A stretch of 64,000 nucleotides of DNA from Batillaria attramentaria (lineage: Eukaryota > Mollusca > Gastropoda > Batillariidae). The notes beneath the pieces are model-generated. The model was given only the letters and a program-made list of their open reading frames with translations. It searched no databases and was not told the DNA's origin. The stretch is from the NCBI GenBank assembly GCA_018292915.2, contig JACVVK020000439.1:196501-260500 (forward strand), read 5' to 3'. Below, piece by piece: positions 31,241 through 41,836 of the stretch; position 1 is the stretch's first letter; the number at the start of each line of letters is the position of its first letter. Both the position numbers and the translations under genes were made by a program.

Positions 31241-32986
31241 TCACTGGGCAGTTTGATAGGCATGAGACGTGTTTAATAATAAGAATAAGATGGGTGTACA
31301 TGTAATGATCGTGCCGCCCCTACAGGCGACCCACAGGCGACCTCTGGTGTCCGTGTTGAGCGCCGTGGGTTGCACCAGCAGCGGACAGCCCGGGGCCAGG
31401 TAACGCGCGAAGCTCAGGCGCCCGTCCTGCACGTTCACCACGTGGATGGCGTCGTTGAGCTCATCAGCCACCAGCAGCACCTCGTGACCGCCCAGCGTGT
31501 AGAAACACACGTCCGACGGCTGGAAGGGCGCTACAGGCGGGCTGTACGTGGCGATGGCGTCCGGCTGTGGGCGTCGGTACAGCCGCACTGTGCGTTGGAG
31601 GTCTGGTGTCTGCGCTTCCTCCAGCACCAAAAACAGCTGCTCGCTGGCGTCAACGTCGAATGCGCGATGAACGCCACACTTGACCAGAAATTCATTCGTA
31701 TATTCATATTCCAATGGATCTTCAGACACAATCTTTACAATAGACACTGTTGCCTGTCCTGTCAGGTCGTTATGTAATCCGAAGAACCTGGTCAGTTGAG
31801 GTTCAGTCCTCTTTGCATACGTCTCTGAACCCGAATACATACATAAACCATTTTTACGCGGCACGCTTGTTATTCTCATACGGACATCAATTTCATCAGT
31901 TTCAACAAGTTTGCCCCCAGTACTGAACAATTCAGACGTTGCGCCTTCACGCATCATGTTCGGTTCATACGAAACCCACACCTCATCGTTAGTCATGGGA
32001 CACACGTGATAAACGTCAGTGTCCGGATAGTCCCGACATCGGAACTGCTCCATCACTGTCACTTCAGGCGCTGACACCGCCATCTCCATCTTGGCCGCGC
32101 TACCCATGTAGTCGCGCATGTGCTTTAATGTGGCGTCGAGTGTGGCGCTGAAGCGGAGGACAGGACGGCAGACGGTCGTCATCTGTTTTGTCGTCAGCTT
32201 CTGCACGGCTTCCTCGCTGCCACGTCCGCATCTCATCTCTCTGGCCACAGTCACCAGCTCACAGCCCGCTCCGCTGTCCACAGCCTGCTGCACCCGCTGC
32301 TGTAGCTTGGTCAGTTGCTGCAGGTTTTGCTGCAGACAGTGCAGGTCCGCCTTGTGTGTGTCCGTGATGTCAGTGGTGATGTTGTGTAGCGAGGCCAACG
32401 CGTCGTCCGTGTACTTGTCGACTGCCGCCTTCAGTGTGGCCTGTCTGTTGCGGATGTTGGCCACCAGGGCGGCGTGTTTGTCCTTCACCGCCTGCTGTTC
32501 TTGTGTGACGAGCTGCACGTGTTTCCGGACGTCCCCCACACAACGCTCTAATCGCTCTATGTCCTTGTCTAACTGGGTCTTGAAGCGTTCTGTGGCCTCT
32601 GATATATCTTCTGCTTTGTGCTGGTTGTGTTTCGTCACCAAGCACGTGACACACATCAGGACATCACAGTCCACACAGTATAACTCAATCTCTTTCTTGG
32701 GATGTTTACTGCAGTAAGATCCGTCACGAGCTCGCTGCAACTCTTCAGGTTTCATGTAGAAGTTGTTCTTGAAGGCAGAGACGCCATCTTGTGGAACTTG
32801 AATTTCTTCCCGACAAGATGGACAGGGGAACTTTCCGCTCGGATGATTACTAACTAGATCCTTCAGACACGCCTCACAGAACGTGTGGGAACAAGGCAGC
32901 AGTTTGGGTGATCGGAAAGTGTCCAGACAAAGAGAACAGGTCAGGTACTCCTCAACTGTAGACTTTTCATTCTCACAAGTTGCCAT
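31241..32986 (-). CDS. TRIM-like RING/B-box protein (MATCENEK type), second copy
   Basis: 581 residues from ATG at 32986 (ACCATGG). The open frame reaches 33175 upstream but crosses the conserved splice acceptor near 33076, so I do not use it. RING C17/C20 and B-box as in the gene at 19956-21677. Between the VWVSYEPN and HRAFDV blocks it is the most divergent member, with a five-residue shortening around MYSGSETYAKR. The C-terminus is also odd: base changes have removed the usual stop after TCTPI, adding about 18 residues (from LFLLLNTSH) to a stop at 31241. Everything else, including RGRLWVACRGG, is intact. Confidence 0.9.
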   Translation of the reverse strand: MATCENEKSTVEEYLTCSLCLDTFRSPKLLPCSHTFCEACLKDLVSNHPSGKFPCPSCREEIQVPQDGVSAFKNNFYMKPEELQRARDGSYCSKHPKKEIELYCVDCDVLMCVTCLVTKHNQHKAEDISEATERFKTQLDKDIERLERCVGDVRKHVQLVTQEQQAVKDKHAALVANIRNRQATLKAAVDKYTDDALASLHNITTDITDTHKADLHCLQQNLQQLTKLQQRVQQAVDSGAGCELVTVAREMRCGRGSEEAVQKLTTKQMTTVCRPVLRFSATLDATLKHMRDYMGSAAKMEMAVSAPEVTVMEQFRCRDYPDTDVYHVCPMTNDEVWVSYEPNMMREGATSELFSTGGKLVETDEIDVRMRITSVPRKNGLCMYSGSETYAKRTEPQLTRFFGLHNDLTGQATVSIVKIVSEDPLEYEYTNEFLVKCGVHRAFDVDASEQLFLVLEEAQTPDLQRTVRLYRRPQPDAIATYSPPVAPFQPSDVCFYTLGGHEVLLVADELNDAIHVVNVQDGRLSFARYLAPGCPLLVQPTALNTDTRGRLWVACRGGTIITCTPILFLLLNTSHAYQTAQ

Positions 32987-32999
32987 GGTACAGAGTGAA

Positions 33000-33426
33000 A
33001 CAGGAGGGTTGGGTGTATGTAAAAAGTCGTCACCAGATTCCCTGCCTAGTGAGACTTGTGACACCAGTACCTGAAACACACACAGCTTCGTGAGTGAAGA
33101 AAAATGACAGATAAACTTCCATAACTTGTTGATCAGCAGTTGGCGAATGGATAAGAAACCATAGGTCAAATCCAATCAAATATCAACTTTCATTACTAAA
33201 GTAATGAAAGTCATGTAGCATCACGTGTGTACAACAGCCGGACTGACTCGTCTTGTTATGTGTTTCGCTTCAGCTCCATTTTCTAATATGGCAGTCGTGA
33301 CAGTACAGTTTACAAGGGTACTTGTGTTTTTTCATTCGATCGTCTTGGATTGTTGCCAGTCAGTACAGAGTTCACTGACAGGGTTATCTGCACACTCCGC
33401 TTATCACAATCAGCTATTTGCACACG

Positions 33427-33465
<39 letters not shown>

Positions 33466-33870
33466 TACGAATTGTATCTTGGCACAGTCCTCTGAATTCA
33501 TTGATTATGGTTGTGCACTCGGCCGCGTGTACGAGTACACGGGCAACCTAAATTTCGAACTACAGTAGACCGGCTGACAGGCTGGCAAACTGAGAAATTG
33601 AGAGTGGACCCGCAGATCGACTGCGGCCTACCTGCATGATGTCAGTTGCTGTTTGAGGTCAACGCTGAACCGACAGCGCTCGAAACAAGCACATTACTAT
33701 CCCCGTTCTTGTCCGTCATAACCTTAATTTATACACAGCACAGTATATAGTGTATTACTGAATAATACATTGGTACCAGCGGCCGGAACGACATCATTGC
33801 AACTTTACCGTCTATCCCCGTTTTTCTCTCGGCTGTCGTGATATTAGTACACTGGGACTTCTGACAGTGA
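33000..33870. repeat. Upstream flank of MATCENEK-type TRIM, copy 2
   Basis: Paralogue of 21726-22700. It contains a CA run (33427-33461) and lacks the hairpin insertion found in copy 1. On the minus strand TTTCAG/GTACTGGTG near 33073 mirrors the 5' UTR acceptor of copy 1. Confidence 0.8.
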
Positions 33871-33925
33871 TGTATGTCGTTGAGAAAGGTAATGGCCATA
33901 CTAGGCACAACATAATCATCTATAT

Positions 33926-34001
33926 GTGGTGGGAAAGGACGTTAAACTTCCAAAAACACACACACACACACACAGACACACAGACACACAGACACACACA
34001 C
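33926..34001. repeat. SINE-tail motif followed by CA-rich microsatellite
   Basis: GGAAAGGACGTTAAACTTCC followed by a CA run with CAGACA interruptions. Same arrangement as 4331-4400. Confidence 0.8.
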
Positions 34002-34064
34002 CCGTCGTCCTTCACACGCACAACAGAATTACGAAGACGTAAAGATTTGCTGTAAAGTTAACCT

Positions 34065-34980
34065 TGCAATACACTGCGTATGTACTGAGCTCTTTACTTT
34101 TCAATGGCTCTACTACTGGAAATAATTGTTAAAAATAAATATTTAACGGAAATAGAAAGATAAAAAGCAAAAACGGGGAAACGATGAAGTAGGTTTCAAG
34201 AAATCAAACTTAATGAAACTCGATTCACACTAAAATCAAACAAACAAACAAACAAACCCAACACACCCCACCTGAATCAGCGGATGGAGAACTTCAAGCA
34301 AATATCATTACCCATAACATATAATGTATAAGATCATGTGCTTATATGTGTGTACATGTCTACGGATACTTGTACTTACTGGCATAATACGTCACTGCGT
34401 ATAACCTATTTACATTATTGTACAGTACACAACGAGAGGCACGACAGACAACTGACATCAAGAGGAGACCACAACACTTGCAGAGTGTAAATGGAACTTG
34501 TAGGACGAAGATCGCCATGTGTACATTAGTTAGCAACGCAGTGGAAATACAAATGTTCAACTGATGTCTGTTTCATTTTCATCCACAAAACCGAACACCT
34601 AACCGAATATACAGCCGACTGCCATTTTGTTCACTATTATATAATAATAATAATTATAATAATCAATATATCTTTCAACACAATGTACAGTGAACATCTG
34701 GAAGGTTGGTAACTGAACCGAGAGTAAAACAAAAGGTGTAGAACGTGAACTGACTACGCCATGATGGTGTGGACTGTGTCTCTGATAAGGGTGGGTGGGT
34801 GGTTGGGTGTTTAACGTCCTTTTCCACCACATACGGGTGATATCAAAGATGGGGCAACGATGAAAAAGCCAGCACAAATATTCGGCCCCAGCCGGGATGT
34901 GAACTAACGACCCTAGCAATGTGTGTAACTCTCTCTCTCTCTCACTCCCTCTCTCCATCTCTGTCCTTCACCTTCAAGCG
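34065..34980. repeat. TRIM 3'-flank block, copy 2
   Basis: Direct counterpart of 4462-5750 without the MITE. It includes the SINE fragment at 34817-34915 (minus) and a CT run (34931-34965) directly after the TRIM stop codon. Confidence 0.88.
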
Positions 34981-36704
34981 ATTGGTTTACAATTGAGGAT
35001 CGTGCCGCCCCTACAGGCGATCCACAGGCGACCTCTGGTGTCCGTGTTGAGCGCCGTGGGTTGCACCAGCAGCGGACAGCCCGGGGCCAGGTAGCGCGCG
35101 AAGCTCAGGCGCCCGTCCTGCACGTTCACCACGTGGATGGCGTCGTTGAGCTCATCAGCCACCAGCAGCACCTCGTGACCGCCCAGCGTGTAGAAACACA
35201 CGTCCGACGGCTGGAAGGGCGCTACAGGCGGGCTGTAGGTGGCGATGGCGTCCGGCTGTGGGCGTCGGTACAGCCGCACTGTGCGCTGGAGGTCTGGTGC
35301 CTGCGCTTCCTCCAGCACCACAAACAGCTGCTCGCTGGCGTCAACGTCGAACGCACGATGAGCGCCACATGTCACCGTACATTCTTCTGTTTGTACAGTT
35401 TTAAATGGCTTTTCAGACACTATCTGATTAGTTAACACAGTTGCCTGTCCTGTCAGGTTGTTGTTCAAACGAAAGTACCTGGTGAGTTGTGGTTCAGTCT
35501 TCTTTGCATGCGTAATAATGTTTCCCGTCATTTGTACCGGACACAGTGAGGAACCATGTTTACGCGGGACCCATGTTACTTTGGCACGGACGTCCTCTTT
35601 ATGAGTATCAACAACTTTGCCGTCAGTACTGAACCTTTCACACGTTGTACCTTCACGCATCATGCTCGGTTCATACGAAACCCACACATCACCGTCAGTC
35701 TTGGGACACACGTGATAAACGTCAGTGTCCGGATCCTTTCGACATCGGAACTGCTCCATCACTGTCACTTCAGGCGCTGACACCGCCATCTCCATCTTGG
35801 CCGCGCTACCCATGTAGTCGCGCATGCGCTCTAAAGTGGCGTCTAGTGTGGCGCTGAAGCGGAGGACAGGACGGCAGACGGTCGTCATCTGTTTTGTCGT
35901 CAGCTTCTGCACGGCTTCCTCGCTGCCACGTCCGCATCTCATCTCTCTGGCCACAGTCACCAGCTCACAGCCCGCTCTGCTGTCCACAGCCTGCTGCACC
36001 CGCTGCTGTAGCTTGGTCAGTTGCTGCAGGTTTTGCTGCAGACAGTGCAGGTCCGCCTTGTGTGTGTCCGTGATGTCAGTGGTGATGTTGTGTAGCGAGG
36101 CCAGCGCGTCGTCCGTGTACTTGTCGACTGCCGCCTTCAGTGTGGCCTGTCTGTTGCGGATGTTGGCCACCAGGGCGGCGTGTTTGTCCTTCACCGCCTG
36201 CTGTTCTTGTGTGACGAGCTGCACGTGTTTCAGGACGTCCCCCACACAACTCTGTAGCCGCTTTCTGTCCTTGTCAAGTTGGCTCATGGCGCGATCGGCT
36301 GCTTCACTAAGATCCTGTGTCTCGTGCGTCTTGTGTTTCGTCATGACGCATTTCAGACACACAGGCAGATCGCAGTCGACGCAGAAAAGGTCAAGGTCAT
36401 CTTTCGGGTGTGTCATACACAGCACCCCCTTACGTGCTCGCTCCAAGTCCTCGGCACTTATGTAGAAGTTGGTCTGAAAGTCTGACACTCCGCCAGGGGG
36501 CACTGCTGTTTGCTTGCGGCATGACGGACAGGGGAAGTTGTTGTGAGGGTGTTTTGCCGCCAGATCTTTCAGACAGTGTTGACAGAACGTGTGGTGACAG
36601 GGGAGAAGTTTGGGAAACGTGTAGATGTCCAGACACAGGGCACAAGTCAGAGCCTGATTCCTGTCAGTGTCACCTTGAGATCTGACTGATCCTCCAGTTG
36701 CCAT
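34974..36704 (-). CDS. TRIM-like RING/B-box protein (MATGGSV type)
   Basis: 576 residues, start AACATGG. RING at 21-62: C21, C24, C36, H38, C41, C44, C59, C62. B-box2 at 96-127: C96, H99, C108, C111, C116, C119, H124, H127. Coiled coil about 130-270. Residues 333-446 are variable between paralogues; residues 447-576 are nearly constant and carry a propeller-like PTALNTDTRGRLWIACRGG. Likely a RING E3 ubiquitin ligase; the C-terminal region would recognise the target, by analogy with NHL/propeller TRIMs. A non-coding first exon far upstream (donor near 38531, acceptor near 36863) is suggested by sites kept in three paralogous flanks. Confidence 0.92.
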   Translation of the reverse strand: MATGGSVRSQGDTDRNQALTCALCLDIYTFPKLLPCHHTFCQHCLKDLAAKHPHNNFPCPSCRKQTAVPPGGVSDFQTNFYISAEDLERARKGVLCMTHPKDDLDLFCVDCDLPVCLKCVMTKHKTHETQDLSEAADRAMSQLDKDRKRLQSCVGDVLKHVQLVTQEQQAVKDKHAALVANIRNRQATLKAAVDKYTDDALASLHNITTDITDTHKADLHCLQQNLQQLTKLQQRVQQAVDSRAGCELVTVAREMRCGRGSEEAVQKLTTKQMTTVCRPVLRFSATLDATLERMRDYMGSAAKMEMAVSAPEVTVMEQFRCRKDPDTDVYHVCPKTDGDVWVSYEPSMMREGTTCERFSTDGKVVDTHKEDVRAKVTWVPRKHGSSLCPVQMTGNIITHAKKTEPQLTRYFRLNNNLTGQATVLTNQIVSEKPFKTVQTEECTVTCGAHRAFDVDASEQLFVVLEEAQAPDLQRTVRLYRRPQPDAIATYSPPVAPFQPSDVCFYTLGGHEVLLVADELNDAIHVVNVQDGRLSFARYLAPGCPLLVQPTALNTDTRGRLWIACRGGTILNCKPIA

Positions 36705-37578
36705 GTTTACTGTCTTATGTTCTCGGAAGTTGTGTGTTTGCTGTGGTTTACAAAGCAGACGGAAAATGATTGCAGACTGTGACTGTCCACTGGAACCTTG
36801 AGCATCGAATCATTGATGCTGCACTGGTTTTGGCTGTTGGGTTTTACTCTGTCTCAGTCAGACCTAAAACAACAAATTTCATTTAAATTTACTACATATT
36901 TCGGTTAATTCAGTTCAGTATAGGAAATGTTTATCATGCATTATTATTTCCTCCGCATGCCGTCGCGTGTAGTCGCCGGTCATCAAATGAATGTATTCAC
37001 TTGAAGAAAGGAATCTGGCTGACATTGAAACTGCAAATAATGACCAACAGTTGAAAAAAAATTAATAATGAGAAACATAGCGGACTTTCTCCAAAACACA
37101 GTCCACATGATAATTTCAATTCCAGCCACACATAAATCAAAGTCCGCCGGTTTGTCAGCACAAAATACATGCGCCTATCCTTATTAATTTCTATGTATCT
37201 ATCAGTACTGCGTCATATTTTTTTTCAAGCCGGTCGCCCGTTTATTTTGTTTATAGGAATAGAATTTCTCAGAAACTAAAACTGACAGGTAAATTGGGTC
37301 AGCAAATACTACATACTGACGTCAGCAACACGCACACGACACAGTGTCATTGTCAAGTGTGCTAGGCTGTCTGTAGATAACATTTATTTATTCAAGGGAC
37401 ACAGGGCGCTAGGGTCTAGTAAGGTACATATTTTCGAGTCGGGGCTCTGGTGCCACTCCTATACTAATATCATAATATATGTCTTTCTGAGTCAAGTAGT
37501 CAATATCGGGTTACCTTTGTGCATTATCATTATCATTATTAGTATTGTTATTGTTATTGGTCTGAGTGTGTGTGTGCG

Positions 37579-37602
37579 GGGGGGGGGGGGGGGGAGGGGG
37601 TC
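37579..37602. repeat. Poly-G run
   Basis: GT repeat followed by about 18 G with one A; also present in the paralogous flank near 52216. Confidence 0.85.
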
Positions 37603-38029
37603 AAAATAGTCTAACATGACTCGCAAGTTACTCTGTACAGAGCAGTGTTTTGGACTTTATGCCCCTGTCTGCCCATAACCTTTGTGCTTCTTTCATATAT
37701 GCCGCGCACGGTGAAGTAAACATACACGTATAAACATGAACACCAGAATTACAGACGCTTTCACCACTTGATGTGTAAATTAGATAGCGTCTACTGATGT
37801 CTTTCGTAAATGACAATTACATGACAGCGGAAGTGAGTTAAGAAAAGATGGGATTGAAGGATTATCGGGCCCATCCCCAACTCTGTACCCTGACCAGGTT
37901 TTACTACGCTTACCGTTTGTAATGACCCGAAACAAGCTACCCGAGACCTGAGCCGAGAAAACTAATCAATAAGAAGGAAAAAACAAACACGCTCCGTGAC
38001 AAGGAAAGTCACGTGGACAGTTCTGAACA

Positions 38030-38355
38030 ACTTTGTGGTCAACGTGCTATTTCGCAGTGTGCACAGAAGCGTTGAGTTCTCTCGCCTTCACCAGCCCAGT
38101 ACATTTTCAGCCTCTTTCAGAGATTATTGCCTGCATGAGTTGTCTCCCGTGCCGCAAGAAGCCCCCCCATTTTTCGTGACAGAGCACAAGTGAAGTTGGT
38201 ACGAAAATGCATGCATGCTGCGGTTCTGTGTATGCACGGGGGACAACTCATGCAGGCAATAATGTCTGAAACAGGCAAAAATTTACTGTGCTTGTGAATG
38301 CCACAAAACTCACCGCTTGTGTGCACACTGTGAAATAGCACGTTGACCACAAAGT
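38030..38355. mobile_element. Foldback element, copy 1
   Basis: Arms of about 125 bp (38030-38155 and 38226-38355) are imperfect inverted copies, starting ACTTTGTGGTCAACGTGC and sharing GCCTGCATGAGTTGTC. The second copy is at 52664-52992, carried in the block duplication. It lies inside the possible 5' UTR intron. No target duplication is obvious. Confidence 0.7.
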
Positions 38356-38740
38356 GGCGTCAACGTTCATTGGTGCAATTCCTATAACGTTCAGAAGCCA
38401 TGGCGGAAAGGGTACGCACTGATTTAAACACCGTGACATTGACAGTTCCTACTTTGTATGGAAGAAAGCGAATGAGAACAAGAATGGCAAGTACTCACAA
38501 GAAAAGATGAAACATGAAAACAACAGCTTACATAACAGAGTTTACCAGAGACGCTCACTGTCGAGATCGAATGCTGTTACCAGAGACGCTGTACTTGTTA
38601 CTGGTAGTTAGTGACGGCGGTTGTGGTGGTGGCTGTTGTTTTTCAGAAATGCAAGTCAGCGGTGACTCATAGTGGCGTTAACAACGGCTGTACTGTGTGA
38701 CTAGATTCTAAAATTACGTGTGTATGGGGCACAGCCAGAA

Positions 38741-38800
38741 CCTTTCCCGCCATTCATTGGCTCTCACTTGACCTGACCCCCACGTGATATGGACGTAGCG
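38741..38800 (-). promoter_or_regulatory. Putative TRIM promoter cluster, copy 1
   Basis: TTTCCCGCC (38743, E2F-like), ATTGG (38756, an inverted CCAAT box) and CACGTG (38781, E-box) lie within 45 bp. They sit about 200 bp upstream, in minus-strand terms, of the possible first exon. The ATTGG spacing is kept at 53360 and 61567. Function is inferred. Confidence 0.35.
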
Positions 38801-38861
38801 TTGTAAGACGATTCGCTGCACATATTAAAGTTATTCAAATACACTGTGCGTGCGTACGAGC

Positions 38862-38869
38862 GTGTGTGT

Positions 38870-38924
<55 letters not shown>

Positions 38925-38982
38925 CTTTGATATTTTTTTTCAGGCAGGGTCAACATGACGAGAGAGAGAGAGAGAGAGAGAG
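38862..38982. repeat. GT and GA microsatellites
   Basis: GT run 38862-38923, then GA run 38958-38982. The same order appears at 53464-53585 and 61647-61770. Confidence 0.92.
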
Positions 38983-39251
38983 AAGGAACGAGCGAACGCA
39001 CTTTATTTTCCAAGAGAAGTGATTTAACCAAACAATAATTTTCAATAACCCGTTGCTATAATAAAAACATAAAAAGACTACACAAGGCAAATGATAAAAA
39101 GAAATACAAGTAACAAAAAATGGCAAGGCTAAAGTAACAAAGTAACATTATAAAAAGTAAAACCGAACAGTTTACAGACGTTTGACTCGGTGTTTCAGTT
39201 TCAAGCAGGTGGGAAAACACTTTTCCTGAAAGTGGAACGTGAGTGAATTAC

Positions 39252-39253
<2 letters not shown>

Positions 39254-39292
<39 letters not shown>

Positions 39293-39293
39293 G
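39254..39293. repeat. GA and G runs
   Basis: GA repeat followed by about ten G; paralogous to the runs near 53876 and 61993-62093. Confidence 0.88.
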
Positions 39294-39368
39294 ATATTGA
39301 TAATTGAGGGATGCTAGTACAGTATAGAGTACAACACGAAGTGCGAGCATGTGGAAAGCAGTATAATA

Positions 39369-40885
39369 TACTGACGTCCAAAAGAAACGCCAAAAACAGT
39401 GTCTAGTTTCATTTATTGTATAATGAAAAAATCGTAACAAAATTAAAATTTCATTAATAATGTCAATTTTTTGTACAGCACAACACTGACGTATTGTCCA
39501 TAACACAGTAAGGTTGCGGTGACGATGCGCCATTTGCGCTTAACAGAACAGTCAATAGCGAGTATGGCCCCCATTAGCATCGAGGACGGCCTGGCAGCGG
39601 CGGGTCATTGAGCGGACCAACGTGTTGCTGGCTGCCCTGGGAATGTTGGCCCAGGCCTGCCGGACGGCCCGATCAAGTTCAGCGACAGTTGTGGGCCTTG
39701 GGACCACCCTATTGAGCTGTGTCTGGAGCAAATCCCAAAATTGCTCAGTATAGGTTCATGTCAGGAGATAACGCTGGCCAAGGCATCACCTGGATGCCCG
39801 AGCGCTGCAGGAGGTCCTGGGTAGCCCTGGCAGTGTGGGGGCGCGCGTTGTCGTGCTGGAAAACCCAGTTCCCGTGGGCCTGAAAAAAGGGCAACATGAG
39901 GGTGCAGAACCTGGTCCATGTACCGCTGCGCTGTGATGCCGTTGCCGCGTCCAGGACCCAGGACTTGGAAGATGACGGGTCCCAGCACCTGGTTGTGGCC
40001 GATGGCGCCCCACAACATGAGGCTGGGCCCGCTCCAGGCGTTGTTTTCCACGACACAGTTGTCAGCATAGCGGTCACCTCTTCTTCTCCATACCCGAACA
40101 CGCCCGTCGGCATGGTCAATGCAGAAACGGCTTTCATCGCTGAAAAGCACGTTCTGCCAGCGAACATTGTTCCAGTTGAGGTGCCTGTCTATGGCGCACG
40201 GTGAGGACGGGTCTCCTGGCTGGACGGCAGTTCCTCAGCCCCCTGGAGCGCAGTCGCCGGCTGGCCGTTTGCCTAGAAATTGGTGCCTGGTGTGTCCCTA
40301 TAACAGTTCTGGCTGTTTCTGCATCTGTTCTGAAGGGATCTTGAGCATGGATGCGGAAAACGTGGCGATCTTGCCTTGGCGTGGTCACTCGAGGTCTGCC
40401 GCTCCGTTGGGCATCAGCAGTAGCGCCAGTTGTCACGAACCGATGCTGAAGACGATAAATGGTGGAAATGTGGTATTGGAAAGTCGCAGCCACGGCTTCT
40501 GGCGTGTCCCCAGACTGCAGACGCCCAATGGCCCTCTCGCGTTGTGCAGAAGTGAGTCGTGGCATTGTGATAGCGTCGAATGAGGGACTGATGAAACCTG
40601 TATCTGTGTGCCCTTTTTATCCCCTAGTCACAGTGAACACTAGTCACTGCTCAGCTTTTGTGCTTTGCTTGCACATGCAGCTGAACTGCACACGAAATGT
40701 GTCACAGCTAACTCGGGCTTCACGTGGACTGCAAGTGCGCTGATGCGGTAAAATTCACAGAACGCTTCCCTCAAACATCGGTCTTGATATACTGGGTGCC
40801 AAAAATAACGCAACTTTTGTTAATACCGGAAAAAAATTAATTGAAAGATGGAAGATATATTTCGCGTTTCTTTTGGACGTCAGTA
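39369..40885 (-). mobile_element. Tc1/mariner element with TA target duplication
   Basis: 1517 bp with perfect 22-bp inverted ends beginning TACTGACGTCCAAAAGAA, flanked by TA. The paralogous flank near 53960 reads GCAGTATAATATTATGGGG with no insertion, so the empty site is seen directly. It inserted after the block duplication. Its transposase is on the minus strand and is broken. Confidence 0.92.
39552..40565 (-). pseudogene. Tc1-like transposase, frameshifted
   Basis: Starts MPRLTSAQRERAIGRLQ with paired helix-turn-helix regions (STIYRLQHRF, RSGRPRVTTP). A frame change near 40190 leads to NVLFSDESRF (first catalytic Asp). Another near 39870 leads to VFQHDNARPHTA (second Asp) and SPDMN. A third, just after SPDMNLY (about 39745), leads to TEQFWD, which would hold the final Glu of a DD34E triad, and on to a stop at 39552. 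The total length (~338 codons) fits Tc1 transposases. At least three shifts make it non-functional. Confidence 0.85.
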
Positions 40886-41356
40886 TATTATGGGGAAGTA
40901 ACGGCACTGACAGCAAGTAACGCACTTATGTTTCCACAGCGTCTAACTACAAAATACCATGCTGCATCTGACAGTGACGTTGACAAGTTTCTACGAGATT
41001 TATTACATGATATTACGAATACGATACTATCATATGACTTAATGGCCGTTGCCGCTATGAAACTAAGAGTAAATGACCTGTATAAGAGAAGCAAACATGT
41101 GATGTAGTCGTTACAACACTATACTGTAGTTCAAACTAACAGAGATCGGCTCTGACACGGAATCGTAAGGTGAAGTTTTCTCAACAATTATGTAGGACGC
41201 AGTCTAGTGACCTCGGTGCGATATTCTGACCGAATGCATAAAGGGTGAAGTAAACTGATGATCAAAACTAACCACAGGATATTGTTTTTAAATCATATGT
41301 AATAACAATAGGTGACTACAGCCGACCTGTTTCATCTTAAACCATCGGTCACAAGT

Positions 41357-41454
41357 TCTTTATTTACATGAGTTTGAGCTTTATGAGCTGTTTAATATGA
41401 ACAGTTCACCAGTTCCACAAGCCCTCTGAATTTCTCATCCTTATTACATGTACA

Positions 41455-41534
<80 letters not shown>

Positions 41535-41734
41535 CTTCTTTATTTACATGAGTTTGATCTTTATGAGCTATTTCATATGAACAGTTCACCAGTTCCACAA
41601 GCCCTCTCAATTTTTCATCCTTATTACATGTACAGTTTGTGTCAGCGTCTCAGTAACATCCAAAAATACAAATCAAAACTCGTGGGCTATAGAAAATATA
41701 ATGCTAAATAATATATACATACAATTAAGTACGC

Positions 41735-41823
<89 letters not shown>
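41357..41823. repeat. Duplicated ~100-bp segment with GT microsatellites
   Basis: TTCTTTATTTACATGAGTTT through CTTATTACATGTACA occurs twice (41357-41455 and 41537-41635). The first is followed directly by a GT run (41456-41532). A GC/GT run (41731-41823) ends just before the TRIM stop. The same compound arrangement is found at 54441-54871 and 62625-63040. TTTATT here gives AATAAA on the minus strand about 300 bp past the TRIM stop, a possible polyadenylation signal. Confidence 0.85.
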
Positions 41824-41824
<1 letters not shown>

Positions 41825-41836
41825 TTAACTCAATTT

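Larger units (their letters stand above)
36864..38531 (-). other. Possible 5' UTR intron of the TRIM gene at 34974-36704
   Basis: On the minus strand GTAAGCTG (donor ending the exon at 38532) and TGTTTTAG (acceptor before 36863) would frame a 1668-bp intron. The same pair occurs at 53168/51487 and 61394/56772 in the two paralogous flanks. Pairing is inferred from conservation only; the donor context is best in the other two copies (AAG/GTAAGC and CAG/GTAAGC). Confidence 0.35.
36705..41836. repeat. TRIM upstream block, copy 1
   Basis: Repeated at 51328-54881 and, interrupted, at 56613-57825 plus 61226-63050. Without the 1.5-kb Tc1 element its length (about 3.6 kb) matches copy 2. It holds the possible 5' UTR intron, the putative promoter (38741-38800), a foldback element, GT/GA runs, and a tandem GT-ended segment reaching the next TRIM gene. 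No coding gene other than the transposase remnant is seen. Confidence 0.9.

Noticed and set aside
32987..33175. N-terminal extension of the TRIM gene (63 extra codons)
   Set aside because: The extension crosses a conserved splice acceptor and is not shared in sequence with the paralogue; the internal ATG has a stronger context and matches the family N-terminus.
35824..36465. Antisense open frames of 150-213 codons across the TRIM coiled-coil region (also at 11094, 20806, 32118, 50447 and 55732)
   Set aside because: They recur only because the underlying TRIM codons are nearly identical between paralogues. They are low-complexity Ser/Cys/Ala-rich, with no domain, and sit exactly opposite the real coiled coil.
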